Shown here piece after piece: positions 1-8,639 of a stretch of 64,000 nt of DNA; the first letter of the stretch is position 1, and each line of letters starts with the position of its first letter. The stretch is taken from NCBI RefSeq assembly GCF_032393985.1, contig NZ_CP135918.1, positions 3,596,001 through 3,660,000 on the forward strand. Direction: 5' to 3'. The notes below the pieces were generated by a model, which saw nothing but the letters and a program-made list of their open reading frames with translations, had not been told where the DNA came from and did no database searches. This DNA comes from Fischerella sp. JS2. Lineage in GTDB: Bacteria > Cyanobacteriota > Cyanobacteriia > Cyanobacteriales > Nostocaceae. The position numbers and the translations under genes were made by a program.

Positions 1-11
1 CACCAACCAAC

Positions 12-42
12 AAAAGTAGAGGCACAAAGCGCCTCTACTTTT
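12..42 (-). terminator. Perfect 12-bp hairpin overlapping the end of the HAD gene
   Basis: A perfect inverted repeat (AAAAGTAGAGGC, 7-nt loop, GCCTCTACTTTT) covers the last codons and the TAG stop of the HAD-family gene read on the minus strand. The distal arm ends in a short U-rich run on that strand. It fits an intrinsic terminator. That it overlaps the stop codon is seen directly; its function is inferred. Confidence 0.7.
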
Positions 43-682
43 GACGATTTATCCAAATACCTCTTAATCCAGCTGCTTTTGCCGCTTGATAATCGTCTGC
101 AATACTGTCCCCAATGTGCCATGCGGCTGTTGGTGGACAGTTATGTTTTTCTAAAGCAATAGTAAAAATTTTGGGATCGGGTTTGGCTGCGCCTGCTTGC
201 GTAGAAATGGTAATGGAACTAAAAAAGTCTCTCAGTTCCAAAGCCTGCAATACAGAGTAGATGCGGGAATCAAAGTTCGATATTATCCCCAGTTCAATCC
301 CCATCTTTTGCCAGTTTGTTAAAGATGGTAAAACATCAGCATAGACAAACCACGGCTCAGCTGTGCCAAAATGGATGTAAACTTCGCTAAAAAAAGCCGA
401 AAAATCAGAAAATTTCTCTAGAACACCTGCTTTTTGAAAAGTATCGGAGGCAATGCGAAGCCACCACTCAAACTCCCACTGCGGGATATCTTGTTCTTGG
501 GCATTTGCAAACACAGGTGGTGGTGCGGCTTTAAAACTCTGGATGAATGTTTTATTCAAAGTTTCGGCAGAGACTTCGACACCAAACTCCTGGGCAATTT
601 GGCTATAAACTTCACCTACACTGCCTTTGACGCCGAAGAGAGTGCCAACTGCATCTAAAAAAATAACTTTCGGTCGTTCCAT
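35..682 (-). CDS. HAD-family hydrolase (REG-2-like)
   Basis: Predicted 215-residue cytosolic haloacid dehalogenase-type phosphatase. Motif I is FLDAVGTLFG near the N-terminus, with the nucleophile in DAVGT; motif II is GIISNFDSR; motif III lysine is in KPDPKIF; motif IV is HIGDSIADDYQAAKAAG. A helical cap lies between motifs I and II, as in the REG-2/HDHD3-like subgroup. The start was placed at the ATG at 680-682 (MERPKVIF), because the longer frame to 769 adds 29 residues without similarity to the family. Substrate unknown. Nothing suggests an operon: the next gene upstream, ndbB, is about 385 bases away. Confidence 0.85.
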   Translation of the reverse strand: MERPKVIFLDAVGTLFGVKGSVGEVYSQIAQEFGVEVSAETLNKTFIQSFKAAPPPVFANAQEQDIPQWEFEWWLRIASDTFQKAGVLEKFSDFSAFFSEVYIHFGTAEPWFVYADVLPSLTNWQKMGIELGIISNFDSRIYSVLQALELRDFFSSITISTQAGAAKPDPKIFTIALEKHNCPPTAAWHIGDSIADDYQAAKAAGLRGIWINRQK

Positions 683-1067
683 CAACCTATGACTATTTTG
701 GATTTTAGATTTTGAAGAAATAATATATTCGGTGTAAAGCGTCATGTCTAACGACAAGACGATAAGCATGTTTTCAAGCTAATCATCTCACAGATCCAAA
801 CCTGGAGTTACATATGCAAAGCCCAAAGTATGATTTTTTTTATCCGCACAAACAGACTGAGTTTGTCTAGCCGAAGTAGCACGCTTTTGGGAATTTCACC
901 CGTTATTGTGACTACTGTTCACCTTTAATACCAAAGAGGGATAAGTAGTATTATTTGAGATTGCTGGAATATCTTTTTGGTAAAGACTCTGAATCCAAAA
1001 TCTAAAATCCAAAATTAGTATCAAGGGTGTTAGGCAGTTTGAAAACAGACGCTTAATACACCATCTA
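683..1067. other. Intergenic region without a recognised gene
   Basis: This spacer separates ndbB (end) from the HAD gene (start), both on the minus strand, so it should hold the HAD promoter. It contains a low-complexity motif of repeated TCCAAAATC units near 989-1016; a related stretch occurs at 29034-29066. I see no convincing reading frame, RNA gene or operator. Confidence 0.4.
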
Positions 1068-2261
1068 TTATTGTGATAATGTCTCTATAATAGGACGAGC
1101 TAGCCAGTTAAAACCTACTTTGAGTTTATGATCTAAAGTTGGCATTCGATACAAATAAGCTAGACGACGGGCGATATAAGCCAAAGAACCTTCTAATTTG
1201 ATCCCTAAACCAGTCAGAGTTGCGTTGTCTGTCCCCAACGTCATCATCTCACCTAAGTATTGGTAGCGGAATGGAATTAGAGGACGACGAGTCAGACTTG
1301 CCCAAATATTCCAAGCTACATAATCGGCTTGTTGAAAAGCTGCTTGGGCAGTAGCGGGGACTAGTTGTCCTTCCGCATCGCGACATTCTGCTAAATCTCC
1401 CAATGCAAAAATTTCTGGATGATCCAAGACTTGGAGGGTTGGTGTAGTCGTAATTTGACCACGTTGATTTTGCTTAAAAGGCAGATTGCGGACTACAGGT
1501 GAGACTCGCGTTCCCACTGTCCAAATTACCAAATCCACAGGAATAATATCTACTTGACCCTTATATTCCAGGGAAATCGTATCTTGGGCGATCGCTTCTA
1601 CCTTGGTCTCTAAGTCAATAAATATACCTCGTTCTTCTAATGCCTTTCTAGCTGCTTCGCGATTAAACTCTGGCGAGGTTCGCAAAATTTGATCAGTAAG
1701 TTCTATTAACCGAAAGCGTCCTCTTGACCCCAGCCTGTCTGCTAGTTTACATGCTAGCTCTACACCACTGTAACCACCACCAACAATTGCCACACGAATT
1801 TTGTCACTATCAGACTCTTCCAACACTCGCAAGCGCTCTTCTAAGCGGTATGTATCAGCAATTGTACGGAAAGGATAAGCATAAGAAGTTGCACCAGGTA
1901 CAATATCCAAAGGTGTTTCGCCACCCAGCGCCAAAACTAGGCGATCATAGCCAATTTCCGGTCCATCTTGTAAATATACTCTTTGCTGTTGTGTGTCAAT
2001 TCCCGACACAGCAGCTTGATAAAAACGTACCCCCGTATCTGTTAATAATTCTGTAAACGGAGGGGCAATTTCCCAAGTTTGCAATTCACCAGTTAGCAAT
2101 TCGTAAAGCAGGGGAGAGAAAACAAAGCGATCGCTTTGATCTACCAAAACTATTTCCGGCTTGGGTAAAGACTCCCAAGGTAACTGACTCAGCCTCAAAA
2201 CTGTGTAGAGGCCACCAAAGCCTCCACCCAGTATACAGATTCTTGTTTTATGTTCGCTCAT
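1068..2261 (-). CDS. ndbB: NdbB-type NAD(P)H dehydrogenase / demethylphylloquinone reductase
   Basis: A 397-residue FAD-dependent, single-subunit oxidoreductase of the type II NADH dehydrogenase family. An N-terminal FAD-binding Rossmann motif (RICILGGGFGGLYT), a central NAD(P)-binding Rossmann motif (VAIVGGGYSGVELA near residue 158) and the FAD-contacting FALGDLAE motif are all visible. Length and sequence closely resemble what I recall of Synechocystis NdbB (Slr1743), which reduces demethylphylloquinone before the last methylation of phylloquinone synthesis. It probably sits at the membrane surface, transferring electrons from NAD(P)H to a quinone. It is monocistronic, with the ChaB-domain gene upstream on the same strand behind a hairpin at 2356-2382. 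NdbA/NdbC-type respiratory function is the alternative. Confidence 0.85.
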   Translation of the reverse strand: MSEHKTRICILGGGFGGLYTVLRLSQLPWESLPKPEIVLVDQSDRFVFSPLLYELLTGELQTWEIAPPFTELLTDTGVRFYQAAVSGIDTQQQRVYLQDGPEIGYDRLVLALGGETPLDIVPGATSYAYPFRTIADTYRLEERLRVLEESDSDKIRVAIVGGGYSGVELACKLADRLGSRGRFRLIELTDQILRTSPEFNREAARKALEERGIFIDLETKVEAIAQDTISLEYKGQVDIIPVDLVIWTVGTRVSPVVRNLPFKQNQRGQITTTPTLQVLDHPEIFALGDLAECRDAEGQLVPATAQAAFQQADYVAWNIWASLTRRPLIPFRYQYLGEMMTLGTDNATLTGLGIKLEGSLAYIARRLAYLYRMPTLDHKLKVGFNWLARPIIETLSQ

Positions 2262-2355
2262 GTGTATAATGGGCTATGCATCCCAGTAGGGCAACTTCTA
2301 TCAGTTTAATAATTTATTCCAGGATTTTTCTTAATAAACAGTATTAAATTCAATA

Positions 2356-2382
2356 GGCGGTTTGTGGCAATCACAAACCGCC
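2356..2382 (-). terminator. 11-bp stem hairpin between the ChaB-domain gene and ndbB
   Basis: GGCGGTTTGTG and CACAAACCGCC pair perfectly around a GCAAT loop. Downstream of the minus-strand ChaB-domain gene it probably ends that transcript before ndbB. A T-rich run is clearer on the plus strand, so it may be bidirectional or simply a dispersed hairpin. Confidence 0.55.
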
Positions 2383-2484
2383 TTCTATTTCTTTGTATCT
2401 TGGTGCTGGTGGTGAAAAAATAAATTTTATTAAACCACTAAGGCACTAAGACACCAAGACAATTTATGGAATGCGTTATAGCAA

Positions 2485-2799
2485 TTAATTACCACCAGAA
2501 GTTACAGCTTTGTAATGTTGGGCAGTAACTTCGCCTTTAGCGTGCCATTTACCGTCAGAACCTTTCTCATATTGATTTTTCACACTGTTCCAAGCAACTT
2601 GACGAGCGCCCTCTTCACTCATACCATCACTTTGGGCAGCTTTGAAAGCAGCAGCGAAAATTTGTTGAGCTTCTTGAGGCAATTCTCCTTTAATTTCTTC
2701 AGTTAAAATCCCAGCATTGTTATTTTTAATTGATTCTGGTGATTCTTCAACGTTATTATTTGTATTTTCTGATTGGTTTACGTTAATATCAGTCATCAT
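2485..2799 (-). CDS. ChaB-domain protein
   Basis: Small 104-residue protein. The first ~35 residues are Asn/Ser/Glu-rich and probably disordered. Residues ~38-100 form a ChaB-type helical domain: LPQEAQQIFAAAF, then AARQ-like helices and a closing GKWHAKG motif, matching the family pattern of LP..AQ.I...A.N.A and V.KKYEK...W. The molecular role of ChaB proteins is unclear; cyanobacterial members often accompany stress functions. Two adjacent ATG codons are present; a GGAG sequence 4 or 7 nt upstream fits the second (2796) slightly better. Single gene with a downstream hairpin. Confidence 0.8.
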   Translation of the reverse strand: MMTDINVNQSENTNNNVEESPESIKNNNAGILTEEIKGELPQEAQQIFAAAFKAAQSDGMSEEGARQVAWNSVKNQYEKGSDGKWHAKGEVTAQHYKAVTSGGN

Positions 2800-2975
2800 T
2801 CCACTCCGAATTACTTTATCTCAAATTAGTCTTGATATTCATCGTAAAAACCGTAAGAGCGATTCTCCTCTTTCTACAAGCATATATTTGGCTTAACCCG
2901 GAGTAATAATTTGTGTCTAATGTGAATTAATTATTGTTTTTAGAGAAGAAACACGAATATTAAGACTAAATCCAC

Positions 2976-3120
2976 ATGAATAATCCATCTGTGTGCATCG
3001 GTGTACGCTACGGAAAGCCAATGAGCGTGTCTACGATTCATCAAAAATATCGCGGTTTACGAGCAAATTTAGTAGAGGGAAAAACGAACACAGATGAACA
3101 CCGATAAACACCGATAAATG
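2976..3120. repeat. Left arm of a ~140-bp inverted repeat flanking the carotenoid oxygenase gene pair
   Basis: The stretch holds a copy of the GAACACAGATGAACACCGAT family (3085-3120), a unique-looking block running from ATTCATCAAAAATATCGCGG to the GAAC motif, and an oppositely oriented CATCGGTGT motif near 2990-3003. The central block is found almost unchanged as its reverse complement at about 5715-5770. The 54-bp core of the two arms differs at only a few positions by eye. Together with the right arm it brackets the genes at 3129-5405. Confidence 0.75.
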
Positions 3121-3128
3121 CCATACCA

Positions 3129-3800
3129 CTAGATCAATTGAAGTAAGCTTGATAAATTACTTTGCAGAGGTGGACGTAGACAGATATAAAGTAATGACCC
3201 GAATAAAGGTAAGAGTGCCACCATCCTGAAAATACGAGTATCTTTAATTCCTCTGCGTGCCATATCATCATCAAATAAATCAGTCAGAGGAAATGTCAGG
3301 CACATTAAACAAAAATCTAAGCTAATCAGATGTACAAAATGTACAGTTTGAAATTGATAAATGTAATCTTGCCAATTGCCAGCTATAATTGCATAAATTA
3401 GTAAGCTAATAGTAGTTACTAAAAGAAAAATTCCTGTGGAACGCCGATCAAAAAAGTCTAGCGATTTATCTTTTTGACCATCAAATTCTTGATGAGGTTT
3501 TCGCAAAATTAGGTAAGGCAAAAGACAAATGACACCAGTAAAATTTGCACCAATAAAATAGGGCCAAGCACGCAAGTTTTGCATTCTGCCATCAGCAAAC
3601 ATCAGACAGCCATAAATCATCGGCCAGACACCCATTAGCCAAAATATTGTTGGGATAATGGCATTGAGTTGTCCGTATTGGAATGTCAACAGTTTGACTA
3701 CCAAAGGTAGGGTATCTGGTTGATCTAGGGGGGCTAACCATATAGTGTAAGCAGTAAAACCTAGCCAGATGATCGCCAGAATGATTTTTCTCACAGCCAT
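3129..3800 (-). CDS. Conserved multi-spanning membrane protein, unknown function
   Basis: A 223-residue protein with about five to six hydrophobic segments: residues ~4-24, ~38-62, ~73-95, ~120-142, ~155-180 and ~195-212. Conserved-looking motifs are FWLMGVWPMIYGCL and LRAWPYFIGANF. I do not recognise a named domain. The start at 3800 (MAVRKIIL) was chosen because it lies four bases after the stop of the upstream carotenoid oxygenase, implying a two-gene transcript with coupled translation; the longer frame would run 26 codons into that gene. Being co-transcribed with a carotenoid cleavage enzyme hints at membrane-located pigment or apocarotenoid metabolism, but this is only inference from position. 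Confidence 0.75.
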   Translation of the reverse strand: MAVRKIILAIIWLGFTAYTIWLAPLDQPDTLPLVVKLLTFQYGQLNAIIPTIFWLMGVWPMIYGCLMFADGRMQNLRAWPYFIGANFTGVICLLPYLILRKPHQEFDGQKDKSLDFFDRRSTGIFLLVTTISLLIYAIIAGNWQDYIYQFQTVHFVHLISLDFCLMCLTFPLTDLFDDDMARRGIKDTRIFRMVALLPLFGSLLYICLRPPLQSNLSSLLQLI

Positions 3801-3804
3801 AGCA

Positions 3805-5283
3805 TTACACTTCGGAGGTGAAACTACCATGTAACCCATAGGGGATATGGTGTTTGAGGTGGAGACGGGCGATCGCACCTTTTTCTAGATTTTTTCCATC
3901 TAAAATTACTACGTCACTGCAGTGAGAAGTGGCATCGTAGACTAGGGTTAGTACCCAGCCATCATCTTCAGCCCCTTTTGTCGGAGTGCAAGGTACAAAC
4001 ACAGGTTCACCAACAAATCCTTTAGGTGCAGCACTCCAAAATTGCTGTTCGCCAAACTCCGGATCGACTTTGATGATCGCTTGCTGAGGTGCATCGCTTT
4101 CTAGCTGATGGGCAGCTGCTAAGTACACACAATGATAAGGTTTACCTATAGATGCAGGATTGATAAAGGGAAATTCATTAGCACGCTGATGAATTAAGTG
4201 TCGGTGGGATGTGGAAGTTTGTAAATTGAGGTGAAAACGCCAGAGTTGCCCGGGAGGACGACTATCAAAGTCAATTTCTTCGTAATTGAGGTTATGGTCA
4301 ATGGCGAGAAAGCTTTCATAGCAAATTGAGTCTACAATAATTTCGTTGCCTTGCTCGAAGGCGTTAGCGTGGTGAAAAACAAAACAGGGGTCTGTGTCAA
4401 TGACTTGGGCTTCTTGAGTGGGGTTACGGGGAATAATCCAGATTTTTGTGGGGCGATCGCGCTCAAATTTGATACATTCTGCTGCACCCCGAAAACCCAG
4501 GATGTAGGGTAGCGGGTTGAAGGAAAGGGGGTTTTGAAAGAATAGGCAATATTGAGGCGTGATGGCAAAGTCGTGGATAAAGGCAAAGCCGGGAATTTTA
4601 TGATCGTGTTGTTGGACTACTTTGCCTGTTAAGTCTAATTCATAAACGCTAATTGTTGTCAGTGGCCCTGGTTTAATGGCAAAGTTGACTAAACGGGGTT
4701 CCCGATTTTCATCACCTGGATCAATCTTGGGATGGGCTGCAAAGGGAGAATTTTTATGTAACACACCATCAAGGGTTTCTATCCCGAAAGTGTGCAGTGT
4801 CTTGGGATCTAGACGATAGGGATGGGAAGCTTCCCATAGTGCTAGCAGTTTTTCACCCCAATAAATTACATTGGTGTTAGCAACGTTTTTCTTTCGCAAG
4901 TCAAAAGCATTTGCTAGCCAACCTCCTGGTTTCTGTGTACCAAACACCCCCCGATATAGCATTCGTCCTGCTAAGCCTTCAGCACAGTAAGCTTCGGTAC
5001 GGACAAAGCGATTACGAAAATAGGCGCGTCCGTTGGAGAATGAGATCGCACACACCATGCCATCGCCATCAAATGGATGATGCAGACGCCTACCAAAAAC
5101 ATCTAGTAGTCCGGGGCCATTACGAAACAAGGTGCCGTTGAGATTGGTGGGAATTTCTCCTTCTACATCTTTAATGGGATATGCGAATTCTTGCTTAAGG
5201 GAACGATTACCTCCCCGCCAGTCTTCGATGGTGTAGGGTTTAGACTGAAGAGAGATTTCCTGGTGTGAGCGAGTTGTTTGCAT
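3805..5283 (-). CDS. Carotenoid cleavage oxygenase (apocarotenoid oxygenase family)
   Basis: A 492-residue member of the carotenoid oxygenase (RPE65/ACO/CCD) family, non-haem Fe(II) dioxygenases with a seven-bladed propeller. The four iron-ligand histidines are visible in their usual contexts: AAHPKIDP (H184), FIHDFAITP (H237), FHHANAFE (H304) and the C-terminal GLHGSFTSEV (H485). Length and spacing resemble Synechocystis apocarotenoid-15,15'-oxygenase, which releases retinal from apo-carotenals. Whether this one prefers apocarotenoids or intact carotenoids cannot be read from sequence. It is followed after four bases by the membrane-protein gene and preceded by a 31-codon ORF (5310-5405). 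The unit lies between inverted repeats. Confidence 0.9.
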   Translation of the reverse strand: MQTTRSHQEISLQSKPYTIEDWRGGNRSLKQEFAYPIKDVEGEIPTNLNGTLFRNGPGLLDVFGRRLHHPFDGDGMVCAISFSNGRAYFRNRFVRTEAYCAEGLAGRMLYRGVFGTQKPGGWLANAFDLRKKNVANTNVIYWGEKLLALWEASHPYRLDPKTLHTFGIETLDGVLHKNSPFAAHPKIDPGDENREPRLVNFAIKPGPLTTISVYELDLTGKVVQQHDHKIPGFAFIHDFAITPQYCLFFQNPLSFNPLPYILGFRGAAECIKFERDRPTKIWIIPRNPTQEAQVIDTDPCFVFHHANAFEQGNEIIVDSICYESFLAIDHNLNYEEIDFDSRPPGQLWRFHLNLQTSTSHRHLIHQRANEFPFINPASIGKPYHCVYLAAAHQLESDAPQQAIIKVDPEFGEQQFWSAAPKGFVGEPVFVPCTPTKGAEDDGWVLTLVYDATSHCSDVVILDGKNLEKGAIARLHLKHHIPYGLHGSFTSEV

Positions 5284-5309
5284 GATATCAAAGTTTACTT
5301 ACATCAACA

Positions 5310-5405
5310 TCAATGAGTATCGATATAAGGTTGAATAATTAATGCGAGCGCTCCTACAATTACGAATGCCAATATTACCCAAAATAGCATTAAGTTTAGT
5401 TTCAT
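5310..5405 (-). CDS. Putative 31-residue single-span membrane peptide
   Basis: A short frame reads MKLNLMLFWVILAFVIVGAL and continues with ALIIQPYIDTH before TGA. Residues ~4-24 form one strongly hydrophobic helix with a short polar C-terminus. A TTGGAGAT sequence lies about 10-12 nt before the ATG, a reasonable ribosome binding site. The stop is 26 nt upstream of the carotenoid oxygenase start, so it would be the first gene of that transcript. It resembles the small one-helix subunits of membrane complexes in general form only; I cannot match it to a named one. It could also be a leader peptide or chance. Confidence 0.45.
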   Translation of the reverse strand: MKLNLMLFWVILAFVIVGALALIIQPYIDTH

Positions 5406-5620
5406 AATGTTTTATCTCCAAGGTGTTTATAATTTTTGAGGAGCGAAAATTTACAATATTCTGATGCTATGAATGTAAATGAGTGTTTTTCTTCTTTCTA
5501 GAGAAGGGTTTATTTATAAAGAAAAATTTTCATATATATATCATACTTTTGGTAGTAGCTAAAGTTTTTTCGTAACTTTGATTAAAATTAAAGCTGTGAC
5601 CAAGATTATGTTTGAAAAAG

Positions 5621-5812
5621 CGAACACAAATGAACACCGATGCACACAGATGTATTGGGCGTTGGCGGTCTAGTGGTATGGTATTTATCGGTGTTCATTT
5701 GTGTTTGTCTGTGTTCGTTTTTTTCTCCACTAAATTTGCTCACAAACCGCGATATTTTTGATGAATCTAACACCGTGCAAGGCGATGCACACCGATGGAC
5801 ACTGATGATTTT
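5621..5812. repeat. Right arm of inverted repeat plus a local palindrome of the GAACAC family
   Basis: Two oppositely oriented GAACACAAATGAACACCGAT copies (5621-5652 and about 5686-5720) form a large imperfect palindrome around ~35 bases. The next ~55 bases are nearly the reverse complement of 3036-3090, and a further copy of the short motif (about 5783-5806) ends it. No credible gene lies in 5406-5890; the remainder is AT-rich and should hold the promoter of the small ORF/carotenoid oxygenase unit. Confidence 0.75.
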
Positions 5813-5890
5813 TCGTTTGTATTTATGTCATGAGATGGTGTAATTGATAGTCATGGTTATTACTAGTAGTTAGGAAGTACTAATTATGAG

Positions 5891-7369
5891 TTATTTCTGG
5901 CACTCTTTCGTTTGTGCTTTGATTTTTTGCTGAATTTTTGGTGGAATACCTAATCTAGAATTGGCATAAATTCTGTCAAATTCTCTTAGGTAATGAGCGG
6001 CAACTATGGGATTTTCGATTACTAAAAGTGTCTCATCATTACTGTTATTACCTGCTTTTGTCCAGTTGTGAGAACCAGTAATTACTGTTTTATGATCTAT
6101 AACGGCAAATTTGTGATGCAATAAATCACCTTTGGCTAAAACAGGTACGCCTACAGTAGTGATGGGATTTTTCCAAGGATGATTATCGACTTGATTTTGA
6201 CATTTTGTAGTGAGAGCTACCCCCATCATATCTAATGCTTCACTGTAGGGACGATAGGCAAAACCCGATTCAATTAAGGCGCGAATTTTCACATTATCGT
6301 TGTGGCGCATCTCGAGTATGTTTGCCAAACGCTGTTCAGAAAATACAAATAAAGCCATATCTATAGATTTATTTGCTGAATTTAAGGTACTACCTATTAA
6401 ACCATTACTGCTATAATTCCAAGGCTGTGTGGGAGAGTTCGGTGAAAATTTGACTGTGATTTGATTATCGCCTAAGATAATTTGATGAGAATTTTGTAGA
6501 GGTTTTTGCAAACCAAATTTACTGTCAAGCTTACCGCCCACTCCGTCACCCCACATCAGGTTAAATTCTTTGGTAAATAAATCTGCTATTTCGGGACTGT
6601 CAATTTTTAATAAATTATTAGCATTACCCAAGCTGTTAGTATTAGTAAAATCACCGTGGATATCACTCATGGTAAAGTTAGCAGAGGTGACGACCACAAA
6701 ACGATTGTCTACAACTACAAATTTATGATGCATCAAGCTGCTACCCTGAGAACCATCGCTGGTGTCATTTATCAAAGGTATTTTGGCTTGCTTTAAAATT
6801 ACTAATGCATCTGTCTGAGTAATTTCTTCTTGGCTCAGGTTTCCATCTTGGTTACTATCTGCAAATAACCTATATTCTTGATAGCGTTCTTGTTCTCTTT
6901 TATCTAATTTCTTCACCTCGTTAGCAGTAAAACTACTCCAAGGACGACTATAATTATTTTCTAAAATTACTCTAACTTTTATGCCTGCTTTTTGCTTGTC
7001 TACAAGTGCCTGTGCTATTTTAGGTAAACGTAATTCTTGCACTGCCACATCAATTGTTGATTTTGCTTGGGAGATAGTCTCAACAATTAATTGTTCTAAA
7101 TCATCTCCCTGATGAGCTTGGTGACGATAAGGTTCTAAGTATTCGGAAGACTGAGAATGGTTAAAGTAAACTTGTACAAATGGATCTTGCGGTAGTGGTT
7201 TTAACCGCTGATTGTCAAACTTGGCTCGTTGACAAGCGCTGAAAGTTAGTATTACTAAAAATATAGAAGAAAAACGCCATTGGGTAGAGAAAAAAGACAC
7301 AGTGGTTTGATAAAAGTTACTTGGTTGGACAAATTTATCATTCCCATGATGTAAGGTTATTAAACGCAT
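5891..7369 (-). CDS. Phospholipase D-type nuclease, lipoprotein-like, with an EF-hand loop
   Basis: A 492-residue PLD-superfamily protein with two HxKx4D catalytic motifs: HHKFVVVD (214-221), followed by TSANFT, and HHKFAVID (418-425), followed by GSHNWT. Two HKD domains in one chain fit the phosphodiesterase/nuclease or phospholipase D fold. Residues 171-182 (DSNQDGNLSQEE) match a canonical EF-hand calcium loop inserted in the first domain. The N-terminus has a hydrophobic stretch ending FSAC (C46), a plausible though not ideal lipobox, so export and membrane anchoring are likely. The annotated ATG is long for a signal peptide; a GTG at 7298-7300 would give a more typical one. Substrate unknown. 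It is divergent from the cysteine desulfurase gene. Confidence 0.8.
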   Translation of the reverse strand: MRLITLHHGNDKFVQPSNFYQTTVSFFSTQWRFSSIFLVILTFSACQRAKFDNQRLKPLPQDPFVQVYFNHSQSSEYLEPYRHQAHQGDDLEQLIVETISQAKSTIDVAVQELRLPKIAQALVDKQKAGIKVRVILENNYSRPWSSFTANEVKKLDKREQERYQEYRLFADSNQDGNLSQEEITQTDALVILKQAKIPLINDTSDGSQGSSLMHHKFVVVDNRFVVVTSANFTMSDIHGDFTNTNSLGNANNLLKIDSPEIADLFTKEFNLMWGDGVGGKLDSKFGLQKPLQNSHQIILGDNQITVKFSPNSPTQPWNYSSNGLIGSTLNSANKSIDMALFVFSEQRLANILEMRHNDNVKIRALIESGFAYRPYSEALDMMGVALTTKCQNQVDNHPWKNPITTVGVPVLAKGDLLHHKFAVIDHKTVITGSHNWTKAGNNSNDETLLVIENPIVAAHYLREFDRIYANSRLGIPPKIQQKIKAQTKECQK

Positions 7370-7472
7370 AGGAGAGTAAATATAATGCCCCTGATTGTCA
7401 AAAATAGAAAAATTAACTGTATTAGCTGAAAATAGAGACAGCCCGTTGCCCAGTGTATTGACTAGAGAGTCT

Positions 7473-8639
7473 ATGCAAATTTATTTAGATTACAGTGCTA
7501 CTACTCCTACTCGCCCAGAAGCGATCGCAGCAATGCAAACAGTCCTCACTCAACAGTGGGGTAATCCCTCTAGTTTGCATGAATGGGGACAACGGGCAGC
7601 AACTGTACTAGAACAAGCTAGGCTGCAGGTAGCCGCACTCATCAATGCACCTGCGGAATCAATTATTTTTACTTCTGGTGGTACAGAAGCAGATAATTTA
7701 GCAATTATGGGTGTTGCCCGTTTGTATAGCAAACCCCAACATCTAATTATTTCCAATGTGGAACATTCCGCTATTTCTGAACCGGCACGGTTATTAGAAC
7801 AGTGGGGTTGGCAAGTGACTCGCCTCCCTATTGATAGCCAAGGTAGAGTTAACCCCTTGGATTTAAAAGCAGCATTGCAAGACAACACTATATTAGTGTC
7901 AGTAATTTATGGACAAAGTGAAGTGGGTACAGTCCAGCCAATTGCCGAATTGGGAAATATTACCCACAGCGCTGGCGTCTTGTTTCATACAGATGCAGTC
8001 CAAGTCGTAGGACGCTTACCCATTGATGTGCAAAATTTGCCTGTGGATTTACTGAGTCTTTCTAGCCATAAAATTTACGGACCGCAAGGTACAGGGGCGT
8101 TGTATGTGCGTCCAGACTTAGAATTGGTTCCCTTGCTGGGTGGCGGAGGACAAGAGAAGCGATCGCGTTCCGGAACACAAGCAGTACCCGCGATCGCTGG
8201 GTTTGGTGTCGCCGCCGAATTAGCAGCCCAAGAAATGGCGATCGAAACACCCAGGTTGATGCAGTTGCGCGATCGCCTGTTTTCGCAGTTAATAGACATC
8301 CCCGGATTAATACCTACAGGTGATTTAGTTCATCGTTTACCCCACCATGTCAGCTTTTGTTTAGAACACGCCGATGGTGAAAAAGTCAGTGGTAGAACTT
8401 TAGTACGAGAATTAAACCGCGCTGGGATTGGAGTTAGTGCTGGGGCTGCTTGTAATAGTGGTAAACTCAGCCCTAGCCCAATTTTGTTAGCAATGGGTTA
8501 CTCAGAAAAAGCAGCCTTCGCCAGTGTACGCATGACACTAGGGCGAGATACCACCGCAGCCGATGTAGATTGGGTAGCGATGGTGTTCAAGCAGGTTTTG
8601 CAGCGACTATCACCTGTAGAATTGGTTGTGATTAGTTAG
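7473..8639 (+). CDS. Cysteine desulfurase, IscS/NifS type
   Basis: A 388-residue class V aminotransferase-fold enzyme that takes sulfur from cysteine for Fe-S clusters, thiolation and cofactors. Visible are the PLP-binding lysine in SLSSHKIYGPQG (K200), the substrate/PLP pocket FTSGGTEADN, the histidine in SNVEHSA, and the catalytic persulfide cysteine C327 in SAGAACNSGKLSPSP. The ATG at 7473 was chosen because MQIYLDYSATTP is the normal family N-terminus; an upstream TTG would add 26 unrelated residues. No nif genes are adjacent, so a housekeeping role is more likely than nitrogenase maturation. Single gene divergent from the PLD protein gene. Confidence 0.92.
   Translation: MQIYLDYSATTPTRPEAIAAMQTVLTQQWGNPSSLHEWGQRAATVLEQARLQVAALINAPAESIIFTSGGTEADNLAIMGVARLYSKPQHLIISNVEHSAISEPARLLEQWGWQVTRLPIDSQGRVNPLDLKAALQDNTILVSVIYGQSEVGTVQPIAELGNITHSAGVLFHTDAVQVVGRLPIDVQNLPVDLLSLSSHKIYGPQGTGALYVRPDLELVPLLGGGGQEKRSRSGTQAVPAIAGFGVAAELAAQEMAIETPRLMQLRDRLFSQLIDIPGLIPTGDLVHRLPHHVSFCLEHADGEKVSGRTLVRELNRAGIGVSAGAACNSGKLSPSPILLAMGYSEKAAFASVRMTLGRDTTAADVDWVAMVFKQVLQRLSPVELVVIS

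Noticed and set aside
5640-5843. 67-codon plus-strand frame
   Set aside because: Lies inside the repeat palindrome and right inverted-repeat arm.
7395-7472. Longer N-terminus of the cysteine desulfurase
   Set aside because: It begins at TTG and adds 26 residues without family similarity; ATG 7473 gives the normal MxxYLDYSATTP start.
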